This document shows, one piece after another, positions 21,080 through 32,041 of a stretch of DNA of 32,127 nucleotides. The DNA is taken from positions 1 to 32,127 of the forward strand of contig JAHBMJ010001353.1 of the NCBI GenBank assembly GCA_018398765.1. The letters are read 5' to 3'. The translations under genes and the position numbers were made by a program. The DNA comes from Chromera velia (taxonomy: Eukaryota; Sar; Chromeraceae). How positions within the stretch are numbered: the stretch's first letter is position 1; each line of letters begins with the position of its first letter. The notes beneath the pieces were generated by a model. The model did not search any database, was not told the DNA's origin, and saw nothing but the letters and a program-made list of their open reading frames with translations.

Positions 21080-21850
21080 GGAGACATCTGAGAGGTGGAC
21101 GGAAACAGGGGGATTCTGTTTGTATAGAAACAGGGGAGGTGGAAGGCAACAGGGGACTCCGAGGAGTTTTTTCACAGACCTGACAGAAACGGCCGGAGAG
21201 ACATCTAAGATCTGAACGGAATCACGGGCATTCTGTTCGAGGCCTGACAGAAACAGGGGAGGTAGATGGCAACAGGGGGGAGGGGATTCTGTGCAAGGCC
21301 TGACAGCAACAGGGGAAGTGGACGGCAACAGGGGAAGGGTTCTCTCAGAGATCTGATAGAAACAAAGGAGGTGGACGGCAACGGGGGAGGGGTTCTCTCA
21401 GAGACCTGACAGAAACGGGGAGACATCTAAAATTTGAATAGAAACAGGCAAGGGGGTCTATTGGAAGCCTGACAGAAATAAAGAAGGTCGACGGCAACAG
21501 GGGGGAAGGGTTCTATCGGAAGTCTGATAGAAACAGGGGAGATATCTAAGATTTGAACGGAAACAGGGAAGGGATTCTGTTGGAAGCCTGACGGAAACAC
21601 AGGAGACATCTAAGATTTAAACGGAATCACGGAGATTCTGTTGGAGGCCTGACGGAAACACAGGAAACATCTAAGATTTGAATGGAATCATGGGGATTCT
21701 GTTGGAGGCCTGACGGAAACAGGAGAGGTAGATGGTAATAAGGGGGGGGGTTCTTTCAGAGACCTGACGGAAACAGGGGAGACATCTAAGATCTGAACGG
21801 AAAGAGGGGGGAGTGGATTCGGTTTGAAGCCTGATAGAAAAGTATACAAG
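21080..21850. repeat. Degenerate tandem array, about a dozen interleaved units
   Basis: Two alternating motifs recur. One is GGAGACATCTAAGATTTGAA followed by CGGAAACAGG. The other is GGTGGACGGCAACAGGGG followed by TTCTGTTGGAGGCCTGACAG and AAACAGG. Units are roughly 60-75 bases and vary in order and completeness. On the minus strand pieces translate to repeated CFCQASNR and FRQVSERTPP phrases, but stops interrupt every long frame, so I treat it as non-coding. Confidence 0.7.
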
Positions 21851-22745
21851 ATTCTGTAATGCGTCTGAAGAGACTATGAAGGAAACATCTGCAGAAACTA
21901 GGTACACAAAAGATACACACATTGTTATATATTGTTATGGCAAGAGATGAGCATCACTTCCCTTCACTTGCGTGGCAAGAGACGGATATCTACATGCATG
22001 GTAGTATACAGCTCTCACCTGCTCTCTTCAGAGTCGTGGACGAAGCGGTGAGCATCCTCCTTGGTGGATTGTTCCCTCCGAGGCGCAACTATGGTAACAG
22101 CATGTTTCAGTCTTCCCAAAGATGCTCAAACAGCAAAGAAGTCATCAATCCAAACACCAAACGCACGTGAGCTTGAGAAGATCAAAGAAGTCTGCATCAA
22201 CGTTTACACGTCAACCCACACAAGCGAAAAGTCTCAATTCCCATTGGGCTCAAATGGAATACTATGCAGCATGACCAGATGTTTAACATAAACCCTGAAG
22301 GATGCTCTTATCGATGTACGCTTTCCTACGCGCGGTCCCTAAGCCAGTAATAGCGGGAACAATACCTCTTCAGGGGGGAGGTGCCAGCGTAATGCATCAC
22401 GAGCGGTCAAACGCGGGTCAGCCTCCATAGGCCTTGAACAAGAATTTTGCGTGTGCATGCATCTTTTTCTTTTTATGATCTTTCTATTACATTACTGTAC
22501 CAGGTCATACATATTGGTTATATGGAGGGATAATGTTTTCTTTCTCATTTGGCATTAATTGCCCTCTTTCAATTCACGTCTGCACTCTTACTTCTGTTTT
22601 ATATACCAACACGAATCAAACTTCCTTTGGGAGTGTCTTGAGGCTTCTCAATGCTCTTTCTCTCTCTATTCTTGCTTTACAAAACAATGTATACCATCTA
22701 GTCTGTCCTTTTTTGTCTTTCCCCTGATTAATGATGCTTCTGTAG

Positions 22746-24116
22746 GCTTCTTCCACTCCAACATTGGCCTTGAGAACGATGGGCCAGACTACAAGCTTGT
22801 GAACTACAAAGAAGTGCTTGGACAGTGGAATATACACAAATCTAATGTGAAGAAGGCAGCCCATCAAGAAGGTAACTTATCAGGAAAGCCAGTCAGCAGC
22901 GTCCCTTTCCAGTTTGTATGTGCAAGTACTGAGGTATGCAGAGTCTTCCCCTCTTTCTGAATTCGGCGCACCTTCTATGTTACAGTATATGGTACATGTC
23001 TAGGACTTTTGACTTGCACGTCGGGGGCTTTGATGTGCTGTGCCCTGTAGAAGTATGTTGTACCTGATTTGATCATATATAGATATATATAAAAAGAAAC
23101 ACATGCTCAAAGGAATACAAGAGAACATGTGTTTCTTTTCGTTTATGTATTGAATCGATGTTTATTGCTGCACGCATAGTGTTTTATGACAGTGAGAGTG
23201 TGTGAGTCTCTGGATGGACCGTCTGTAACCGCTCCTTAGACCGCTCCACTCCGATCCCACACTCGGTTATTCATGCTTTTCCCGCTTATGTGTACGTATA
23301 TCAGACTTATCTGAAATCTTCATGCCACGTACTGGCTTCAACTTCCTTAATGGCCATCTGTTTCCTTTCTTTCCTGTCTTCTGCTGTTAAGCTCCCCCTT
23401 CGAAACCACTGGCGGCGTGTCGCCATCGAGGACTCCCTCAAAGAGCGTGAGTTCTTTTTTTTTTTTTTTCCAAAAATCGTGGAACATTTTCTTGTGTCTT
23501 TGTATGTCTATATACTGCAAGGAGGCTTTTCGAGAACACTGTGTCCCAGATCAGACGCTGTTGTCAAGACGTAGACGAAGACTCTGGGGACCTGAACGTG
23601 GACTGGAACGCGGCACGGGACACTGATCGTTTACGCGGAGTTCATGTATGATTATGCATGCAGATTCTATCCAGCTGGCAGCTGAAGCTGGAGCACTGTC
23701 TCTTCTCATTTAGTGTACTCTGCTTTTCTACTCAGTTTTCTGCTTGCATATCTGACAAGCTCTCCCCCTTTTAATCGAAGTGAATGGCTAGCCTACTGCA
23801 CGCTTGCACGCTGACTGACACCTTGAGTGTTTCTTTTGAGCTTTATGCTAAGCTTCATGCCATAAATTGGATCCGCCCATCTTTTGATCTCCTTACCAGC
23901 TGGAATTCTTTACTTTTGTTCACTTTTTTTCGCAAACGCACACCACATCCACTCTATTGACCATCGTATGAGACACTGAGAAGGAAGACCATCGAGGTGC
24001 CATCCAACTCGGACACAATGTCATTTGTTATGGCCTTCAGGGGGGGATGTCCTTATAGCCATGCAGACCCACGTGGTGCCACAACAAAGAAAGTCTCCGA
24101 AAAGAGGCAACTGTGA
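22746..24116 (+). CDS. Unrecognised plus-strand gene, at least four exons
   Basis: Exons 22746-22871, 23392-23446, 23522-23645 and 23973-24116 join in phase (1, 2, 0) without stops and end at TGA 24114-24116. Donors are conventional (GTAACT, GTGAGT, GTATGA); acceptors end TAG, AAG, AAG and GAG. Visible protein features: FFHSNIGLENDGPDYKLVNY and VLGQWNIHKSNVKKAAHQE in the first exon, an acidic piece VSQIRRCCQDVDEDSGDLNV in the third, and TLRRKTIEVPSNSDTMSFVM then AFRGGCPYSHADPRG in the last. A possible earlier exon is 22111-22166. I recognise no family. It could be a host gene or part of a mobile element. It uses different splice signals from the two minus-strand genes. Confidence 0.35.
23092..23139. 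other. Perfect 14-bp hairpin
   Basis: AAAAGAAACACATG and its exact complement are separated by 20 bases, and it lies in the proposed intron between exons 22746-22871 and 23392-23446. Could be a small inverted-repeat remnant or an RNA hairpin. Confidence 0.7.
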
Positions 24117-24734
24117 TTAGTGTCCGCTTGCTTACAGACCTTTATAGGAAAGATGAAAGGATAGTGGGCAGCAAGCAATTTAGAAAAGGGGATCATCTGA
24201 TCTTCGCCCTTCATACTGCATCGTTGATGCAGATGATGATGCATCTCCGTCTCACATACGCAGATATACATGCGGCAACCGAAGCAGCTGAGTCCCAAAA
24301 AAGTTGGTGGAGAGGTTTGTTTGGCACGGTCTCTTCCGGGTTCCGTCAACCTCTCTGGGCCCTTCCCATTCCAAGTTCCGAAGATTTTATGCAACACGCT
24401 AGGGGACGGACTGAGTATCTTCATCCTGCCACAGGAGATGAGGGGGTGTGTAGTGTCCTACCTCCCGGCGCCGCCCTGCTGCCGCCTCTCGGTCCTTCTC
24501 GCATGCACGCCGCCTTTGCTTCAATTACCTACCGCCGCGTTCTGTTTGTTTGGCCCCGGAAAGCTTGTCTTTGCATTCGCGTGGGGACCGGTCAGATTTA
24601 ATCCACCTTTAGCCATCTTATTGAAATCGTTCCTTCCGTTTGTCCAGTTGTGAGTTTGTTATCTCTCAGCATCGCTAGTTTAAGTTCAAGTCCAAGTTCA
24701 ACTATAAATCTCTCGACTCTACGAATGGCTAAGG
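24117..24734 (+). other. Possible further coding remnants after the plus-strand gene
   Basis: Two overlapping plus frames stay open across 24270-24600. One contains SWWRGLFGTVSSGF, the other PKILCNTLGDGLSIFILPQE. The second loosely recalls an F-box (Leu-Pro spacing with following Glu), but the match is too weak to name. No stop-to-acceptor structure was settled. Confidence 0.3.
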
Positions 24735-25987
24735 TAGTGACCATGTTTGATTTGATTATATTTGATTTGATTTAATTTGATTTGATTTGATTTGATTTGA
24801 GCTTCAACCTCAAATATTTGATATTTGAGGTAAGATTTGAGGTTAACCTCTTAGGGTTCCTCACTGAGTCACTGACTTACTGTTACTCTGATCATTTTTC
24901 TCATAACAATAGTTATCAGAACATTTCTGATGTGTGTTTCAAAAATTTAAAAAAATATATATAAAATTATAACTTATCAGTTCCGTAAAAAAAATATGCC
25001 TGTGTAGCAGTGTATATACACTAGTCACTGAGACTCACTCTAGTACTAATAGAGATTAAGAACGTAAAATTGATAGATTTGAAATTGCATATAACTTTTT
25101 GTTGATACGATAAAGTTAGAGCACATACCAAAATTGAGGTGACAATCACTCAGGTTTATAGCACTTCCTTTTCCTTTTCTTCATGATCACTTTCTTTAAT
25201 ATGAATTGAATCGATCGGTGGTGGGAGCTGCTGAGAGCTTTTTCTCTGGCTTTTCGGCTTTTCAGGAGTGGGTGCTCCTAGGCTTCTATTCAGTTGCGGA
25301 GAGATGACAACGGGATGAGACGGAGAACCGCGCACACGTTTGCTATTGCTGTTGGTGTTGGAACCGTCCTGTTTCTGGGCAGCTAAGTATCCAGAGTTGG
25401 TAAGTTCGGCTACCCTCTGTGCCGCGCCAGGGCTGATAATAAGCCCCTTGTGTTGGAGGTGAATATATAGAGGTCGGTAGCCTTCCTTACCCGGAGTGAT
25501 GACTTTCTCAGGACCCGGCTCTAAAAACAAATGCCTCCTTCTTCCCGTTCAACCCTGTCGGATTGTGTGACATATCTTTACGGGGTGTAAAATGTTTGCA
25601 GACGCTCAAAAAGGGGGCCGTAAAAGATGTTCCAGCACCAGAAAAGTCAGCACAGCTGTTCGGGAAAACGTTCAGCTGATCGGTTTACCTCTACATGAAG
25701 TAAAAAGGGGTGAAACGTCAATTTCAGTGCAGCTCAAAATGTTTTTTTTTTTAGAGCAAACCATCAAGATTTAGGTTTTTTCATTTGAATCAGCATGCAT
25801 GACGGATCAGTACTTGCAAAAATTTTTTCGGGACCTTCCTATTTGAGGTTGAAAGTCATATTGATCAAATATTTGATCGTATTTGATAGGTCTTTAAACA
25901 CTAGGTCCTCCCTGACTAGATATTTGATTTGAGCTTAAGCCCTACCTCAAATCAAATCAAATCAAATCAAATCAAACATGGTCACTA
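24735..25987. mobile_element. 1.25-kb element with inverted TTTGA-rich ends
   Basis: The left end reads TAGTGACCATGTTTGATTTG and the right end is its inverse (CAAATCAAACATGGTCACTA), each continuing into TTTGA/TCAAA repeats. Further inward both sides have TTGAGCTT and CTCAAATATTTGAT motifs in inverse order. The interior is AT-rich and holds one possible exon on the minus strand. The form fits a non-autonomous inverted-repeat element. No target-site duplication is clear. Confidence 0.5.
25156..25522 (-). CDS. Possible terminal exon inside the TTTGA-bounded element
   Basis: Open minus-strand segment that follows TTGTTTTTAG (a good acceptor) and ends in TAA/TAG at 25156. There is no ATG at its start, so an upstream exon would be needed. 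It encodes PEKVITPGKEGYRPLYIHLQ, then GLIISPGAAQRVAELTNSGY, then a Lys/Ser/Pro-rich tail ending KESDHEEKEKEVL. Residue usage is protein-like rather than repeat-like. No family recognised. Its position between inverted ends suggests it belongs to that element. Confidence 0.35.
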
Positions 25988-26937
25988 GGCTAAGGATCTA
26001 TTCATATCCTATTCTTTAGCTGACTGAGATCTTCAGACTAAGCTAGAGTCGGTAAAGTTTGTAGATCCGTCTCTCCGTCCAGGCCTCGTCTCTGGTTTAG
26101 CTCTCCGTCTGTCTTGCCGCTACCTCCAAGGCAGCAGGAAAGTGTTATAGGTGGTGGATAAAGATGATGGTTGTACTCGAAAGTCGACCTCGCGAGTAGA
26201 GGGAGACACCCCGTGTGGGAGGGATGCAGAGGGAGGGAATCAAGGGGCGTGGAACCCTCTAAAGATTTTGGTGGCCTCCGGGATAGGCGGCCCGGCCCTC
26301 CTTGCACAGGCATTGCATCATTACCATGCAGTAGTGTAGGATAGCTGGTTTGAATTAAGTATAAATTAAAGTGAACTGCTGGTGTAAAGAACCGAACTGC
26401 CTCGATCGTGCGTTGCCGCCAAACGCTAGACGCCTATTTATAGGCCGATGGCGATGGCGTATGATGATGATGATGAGTGTAGGATAGCAATGCAATAGCA
26501 TTGATGTTCCAGGTTTTTCCCACGGCCCACTACCACCGCATTAAAGATTTAAAATCAATAAAGTTTCAAAATATAAATTCTCGATCTGGTACGTCAGACT
26601 TTTTCATAAAAATAACTTTACAAAGTATACCTAGAATTAAAATTATACTAACACGCCGTTTCCACTCCCCAGCAAGCCAGGGATAAGCAAGATCCTCATA
26701 TCCGGTTTGACGTACATCAATCTAGTCGAAAGTATGATTATGAAATTGACCGCCTTTTAATTGACTGAACTTGAATTGGTTGCTCAATCTCAAGTGAGCG
26801 GCCAACATGTTATTCGCTCACGCACTGCACAAAAAAAACTAGAGCTGCAAATCTATCGTGGACGACTGAGGCTGCTAGTTCCTGAGTGGAACAGCCTCAG
26901 AGCACCCGGAAACTTGAACGGGAAAAGCTTTGAAAGC
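25988..26937. other. Region downstream of Lon, no gene seen
   Basis: Expected to include the Lon 3' untranslated region. ATTAAA on the minus strand at about 26756 is the only poly(A)-like signal noticed. A GATG run lies at 26461-26474. A plus frame at 26761-26943 covers the 3' side of Lon but shows no domain. Confidence 0.45.
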
Positions 26938-28155
26938 CTATAGTCTGGTGGTGGCTTGCCCCCTCCCNTGGCCTCCACTGCGACCTGATTGCGACGCTGA
27001 CAGACGCGCAGCACAGATACCTCCACCACTCGCCCCTCCGTCAGATTCACCACCCCCTTTCTCTGAAGCCTCTGTCGAGTCCTTTCCTTCGCTTTCTCCT
27101 GAGGACCCTTTTGACTCGCTGGCGTGACCTTCGAAGGCCGAGCTAAACACGTCTCTGTACGTGTCAACAAAGTGGACTTGGAGCCCCTCGCATATATTTT
27201 CTGCGAGCTCGTTGAAATCTCTCTCGTTGTCTCGTGGAAAGAGAAGAAGCTGCAAATAGACAGACCGTCGGGCAGATGGACAGAGGCGAACAGGGCACAG
27301 AAAGAGAAATACAACTCGGCAAATTCATGCAGAGACACGCTCATGCAGGCACACAGCGCACTCATGGAGTGAACGGGTCTACAGCATCGCATCCCTCCCT
27401 GACAGACATTCATTTTCATACAGAATTCATACATACAGATTTCATTCATACAGAATTCATACATATCCCTGAAAAAGAATTCTGTATGAAACTGGAGTGA
27501 ACGGGTCTACAGCATCCATCGCACCCCTCCCTGCCAGACAGACAGACAGTCTCTGTGCCTGATGTTCTCTCCGACCGACCGACTGACCTTGCAGTTTTCC
27601 CTCCGAGCCGCGATGACCTTCTCCTTGATCCCCCCGACTTTCAGGACTTTCCCCGTCAACGTCATCTCTCCAGTCATTGCAAGGTCCCGAATCACAGACT
27701 TCCCCAACGCCAACGAGACAAGCGCCGTGGTCATCGTGACCCCTGCAGAGGGCCCGTCCTTCGGTGTGGCGCCCTCCGGCACGTGCATGTGGACATGGTG
27801 CGATTCGAGGTAGTTGTTCGCAGGGTCAACCTCTCTCACGAACCTCTTTGCAAACGAGAGCGCGATCTGGGCGGACTCTCCCATGACGGGCCCAAGTTGT
27901 CCTGTCACCTTGAAGCTCCCTGTTGCGTGGGAGGCCCTGTCTCTTTTCCCCCTGCAGTCAACTCACGTCAAGTTAAGTCAAACACACAACGACAAGGAGA
28001 CATCCACCAGGAAGAGACAGGCATCAGAACACTGTAGAATTAGTGAATCGAGCACCGAAGGCAGGAAAGATCGAAAGCAAAAGAGAAGAGAAGAGAACGA
28101 AAAAAAAAAAGCGAGAGGCAGGCAGGCAGGCAGGCAGGCAGGAAGGCAGGCAGGC

Positions 28156-28187
<32 letters not shown>

Positions 28188-28402
28188 GAGATGTCCTTCT
28201 CTGAGAGACCAACAGACAAAACAAAAAAAAAAACGACGATGACCCGCTGGAGTAAACGGCCCCCCACACACCACACGTTAGAGTGGCACAGCTGGAAATA
28301 TTCGCATGAACAGCTGAACACGGGTGCACAAGGAGGACAGACAAAGCGAGTATCGATCGAAAGCCGCCCGCACACACAATCAGACGCCTGTCTTCTTGTT
28401 TC

Positions 28403-28449
<47 letters not shown>

Positions 28450-31400
28450 GTCTCTGTTTTGTCTGTTTGTCTGTCTGTCTATTTGTCTGAGAGAGAACTC
28501 ACTTGCTCTTCTTTTCACTACCGCTCGTGTGAGGAGGAGGAAGCCTTCTTCTTCCCCTCTGCCTGCCCTCTTCATCTTCCTCCTCTCCGCCTTCGTCTTC
28601 CCCTCCCTCCCCCTCTCCCTCTCCATCCTCTTCATCTCCGACAAAAGCCGCCCTTCCCGTCGCCTCCACATACAGGGTCGCCCCGCCCATCTGTGTCCAT
28701 GCCAGGCCCCTCACCACACCTGCCTCGATCACGCATTCGGAGCGAGGGAATAAAGTGAGGCAATGAACAGAAGAGAGAGAAGACGGGAGAACAGAGGAGC
28801 GAGAAGGGAGGAGAAAATAGAACTAAGACAACGCTTCCAAGCGAAAGAGAGAAAAGCAAAAGACGAAAGAAGGCCCTTTCATGGACGCGACTATGGAGTC
28901 TGGACGCATGCAAGAAAGACCCCGGCTGAACAGGAGAAGGAAGAGAACAAACTTCAGATCAGAAGTCTCAAATTCCGAATCCATGCCCTCTCCCTCTCCC
29001 TCTCTTTCTCGCACACACACGCACGCACACACACACACGCACACGCACACGCACACGCACATACACACACACGCACATACACATACACACACACGCACAC
29101 ACACAGATGCTTTCCATCTCCCTCTCACTCACTCCCTCACTGATACACCCCTGCAGACAATCAACGAAAGAAAAGAGAACGGCAGGCAGGACCGACCGAC
29201 CGACCGACCTGGAGGCGTCTCTTCAAAGAGTCTTTCTGAGTGGAATTGCGGTTGGCCCACGAACTTCGGAAGATTCTCGAGAGAGATCGCCACCGTCTCC
29301 TCTTCTTTTCTGCATGACAAATTTAGAGAGACAGTGCAGATATAAGAAAAGACCTTGGAGCGGTTCACATCATCATTTTTCTTACCTTCGTTCCTGTGCA
29401 GATAGAATGCCTGATGGGAGATGCTGACTGTTATACCGCACTTTGTGTTCTCTCGATGCAATCTTTTGCAGCAAAGACTGCTGACCGAACTGGCGAGGGA
29501 ACTATGTACAATCACAACCAACCAATACAAGCAGGCAGGCTGGCTGGCCGGAAGAAAGAAAGAAAAGAGAAAAAAGACAGGTAGAGCGACGGCCGACCAT
29601 CTGACAGACAGATCTACGGACCAAACTCCCTCATCAAGGGGTGTCTGTTCGTCCTGCCGAGTGTGAAAGTAGAATCTCGGGGAGGCACAGAAGGTGAGAG
29701 AAACCATGGACATGAGTAGCCGAGTCCCGTTCATCTATCCCACCGACCCACCCACACATCCATCCACCCATTCATTCGTATTCATTCAATAAAAGGAGGT
29801 AGAAAGTGGAAAACAGTGTTCGGAAAACCGACCGACTGACTGGACTGACCGCACGATTGCAAGGGCTGCCTTTCGAAAGATCTTCTCTATGAGCTTCAGG
29901 AGACTTCTCACACCGGCTTCTCGAGCGTAGTCTCTGCATCATGAACATATCAGGATGCCACTTAGAGACCGAATCAATCAATCAATCAATCAATGGACAA
30001 ACAAACGAATGAATGAATGAGAGAACGAAAGCAAGTGCCGGTTTATGCCAGTCAGACAGGCCGACAGGGAAATGAAAGGGGGACCATTGAAGTGACGTGA
30101 TCGATTTCGTAACTGGCCTGACTCCACTGCTGTCGATTCAATAAACAAACTAGAGCGATGAACAAACGCACTGAACGAATGACCTCCACCAGGACTGTCG
30201 GACACCAGCGTGCAGCTAGCAAGCCCACACAGGAGAAAACAGACAGACCATCAATTTGCACAAGAGAAAGAAAACAAGTCCTCTGATTCTCAAACTTGAA
30301 GAATCACTCAGGCAGATCGAGAGCCCAGAGAAAACCAACCAACCAACCAACCAACCAACCAACCAACCAACCAACCGCCTGACCGACCGAACAAGTTTGC
30401 CAAGAACTTCTCCCTTCAATTCAATCTGCTCTTCTTTCACCCCGGAGTCTCTGGAGCAATTCGGGACCAGGTATTGTTCCGCAATCTTCATCTTTTCCTG
30501 CAAAAAGGCGGCAGAAAGGGAAAGAAGCAGAGAAGAGAGTGAACCCAATGACAATACCAGGACAGAGACAGAGACAGGAGTAGAAGAAGGAAGTCAGCGA
30601 GCGGCCGACACAACACAAATAGAGGAAAGATCAACCATGGAAGAAAAGAAGAACGGTAGGAAGGAAGCAAGAGAAAAAAGGGAGGCAGCAAGAAAGAGAA
30701 GAAAGGAAAAAAGAGTCAATAGAATTATCCATGCCTCGATTCTCTCCAGTTCCAACTTACCCCTGGTGCAGATACCTACCTGGAAAACATAACCGGCGAT
30801 CCGAATAATTTCCATCCGGTCGAGAAGAGGAGCTGCACGCCAGCAGGGCGGGAGCGTATATGTCATGGGAGTAAGGGCGCATCTTAACAAACAAACTTGA
30901 GTGCATGCATTTTGACGGCAAGGGTCTCCTCTGATCCTGCGGTGTGTGTGCGGAGGTTTCGGGAGTCTTCGCCTCCCGTTCTTCATCGGTCAACCTCCTT
31001 CCACACGCCCGCCTTCTTTCTACCTGTGGGGGAGTGCACTCACTCCACGCATTCCTTGATCAAGTACATCTCCATTTGATTCGACTTTGCACCTAAAGCA
31101 AAAGGCATGCATTCACAATGCTTGTTTTCAAAAAACACGCAGAAGACAGACCTGGAATAGTGTCGGATGTGTTGGCTGTGCACACGAAGAGGATCTTGGA
31201 GAGGTCCAATGGGACGTCCAGGTAGTGATCTCTGTTTGTTCAGAAGAGAAGAGGGGCGGGCGGGAGGGCAGAAGGGATTGTGTGAATGAGGATCACTTGA
31301 TCAGTCAGTCAGTCAGTGTGGCAGTTGTTGACAGAGGGCAGACGCATGCATAAGGCGAGACAGGTGTGAAGATGAAGGGAGCAGAAGGTGGACACCGGAC

Positions 31401-31954
31401 CTCCGAAGAAGACGATCAATCACCCATGCACACAAAAACAAACAAAACTCATCCTCTCGTGCTCTGTGTGAGAGAGAGAGAGAGACAGACAGAGAATGAA
31501 ACCTCGACTTTGATGGGGAGGGAACATGATGACAATTGAAATCTCTCTAGCTACCTTCAATTTTCTGTTTCTTTCTTCTTCATTTCCCTTGTTTTTTTGG
31601 AACAATTTTCGACCGCCACTGGACCATCGGTCGCCCTGACAGAATGGAAAAAGAACGAAGAAACTGAGCGCTCGAGCACACGTGCAAGATGACGCGACTG
31701 CCTGAAAGAAAAAAAACGGGAAAACCCCACAAATGATTGAACTCGTACAGTCTCTCTGCCTGTCCTCTTTGCCTTGTTCTGTTCCTCCCCCCCCCCTTCC
31801 CCCCTCTTTTGCTGTTTGTATCAGTGTGTGCGTGTCCGCCTGCCTGTCTGCCTGCCCGCCTGCGCATTGAATCACTTCACCTGAAGGTCGAGTTTTGGTT
31901 CGGATCCAAAATCTCCAACAGAGCAGAAGAGGGGTCGCCCCTGAAGTCGCGGCC
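26938..31954 (-). CDS. LON: Mitochondrial-type Lon protease (LONP1/PIM1 family), C-terminal half, nine exons, 5' part outside window
   Basis: ATP-dependent serine protease of the mitochondrial matrix that degrades damaged proteins. Exons, in transcript order: 31881-31954, 31152-31231, 30780-30832, 30388-30497, 29850-29933, 29209-29309, 28503-28719, 27588-27951, 26938-27249. Together they make 464 residues plus TAG, and all phases agree. Visible in order: end of the AAA+ core ([38 protein letters not shown] with sensor 1, arginine-finger segment [14 protein letters not shown]), the alpha domain with sensor 2 ([13 protein letters not shown]), then the protease domain ([43 protein letters not shown]). 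The catalytic Ser codon is 27747-27749 and the Lys of VGGIKEKV is 27624-27626. [15 protein letters not shown] is the usual C-terminal helix. The GYVxQEK and DTIPxPLxDRME wording is closest to mitochondrial Lon; no peroxisomal SKL end is present. A Glu/Gly-rich acidic insertion sits before TGQLG, and a Ser/Gly-rich tail follows the family's normal end. Walker A and B should lie right of 32127. The exact stop is less certain than the domains. Confidence 0.95.
27588..27951 (-). CDS. Lon exon carrying the Ser-Lys catalytic dyad
   Basis: This is the largest Lon exon seen. It enters after CTGCAG with one base, completing a Lys codon split from the previous exon, and leaves after AAG at a GTCAGTCGGTCGG donor. 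It encodes the protease beta strands, the GPSAG serine loop and the [11 protein letters not shown] lysine loop. Both catalytic residues are intact, so the gene is probably functional. The intron that follows (27250-27587) is short and contains several CATACAGAATTC-like repeats. Confidence 0.95.
28092..28190. repeat. GCAG and GACA tetranucleotide arrays
   Basis: Poly-A run, then GGCA units, then CAGA units, in the Lon intron 27952-28502. The same intron also has a TC/TCTG array at 28400-28487. Confidence 0.95.
28503..28719 (-). CDS. Lon exon with acidic insertion between alpha domain and protease core
   Basis: The exon starts after GGCAG and completes the Gly of TPPG. It encodes [19 protein letters not shown], then about 45 residues dominated by Glu, Gly and Asp, then a short Arg/Lys-rich run. 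It leaves through GTGAGT in phase 2. Mitochondrial Lon proteins have a short variable charged loop at this place. Here the loop is much longer. Acidic GAG/GAA-rich coding like this could arise by expansion of GAG triplets, but the reading frame is kept. Confidence 0.9.
28998..29106. repeat. CA/CG array
   Basis: CT run followed by CA with GCAC variants, in the Lon intron 28720-29208. Confidence 0.95.
30336..30376. repeat. AACC tetranucleotide array
   Basis: Ten AACC units beginning a few bases inside the Lon intron 29934-30387. On the transcript the donor GTCGGTCAG runs into GGTT repeats. Confidence 0.95.
31881..31954 (-). CDS. Lon exon at the right edge (AAA+ core after Walker B)
   Basis: Most upstream Lon exon visible. 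Acceptor CCTGCAG, phase 0, donor CAG/GTGAAG in phase 2. It encodes [20 protein letters not shown] and a few more residues, the segment that follows Walker B in the family. The next exon (31152-31231) completes the Arg codon and continues with DHYLDVP. Bases 31955-32127 are intron. Confidence 0.93.
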
Positions 31955-32005
31955 CTGCAGGAGGGGGGGCGAGGACAGACAGAGAGGGACGGACAGGTGG
32001 AGAAC

Positions 32006-32007
<2 letters not shown>

Positions 32008-32041
<34 letters not shown>

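Noticed and set aside
21080-21850. CRISPR-like array
   Set aside because: Units are degenerate, adjacent and without unique spacers; the genome is eukaryotic.
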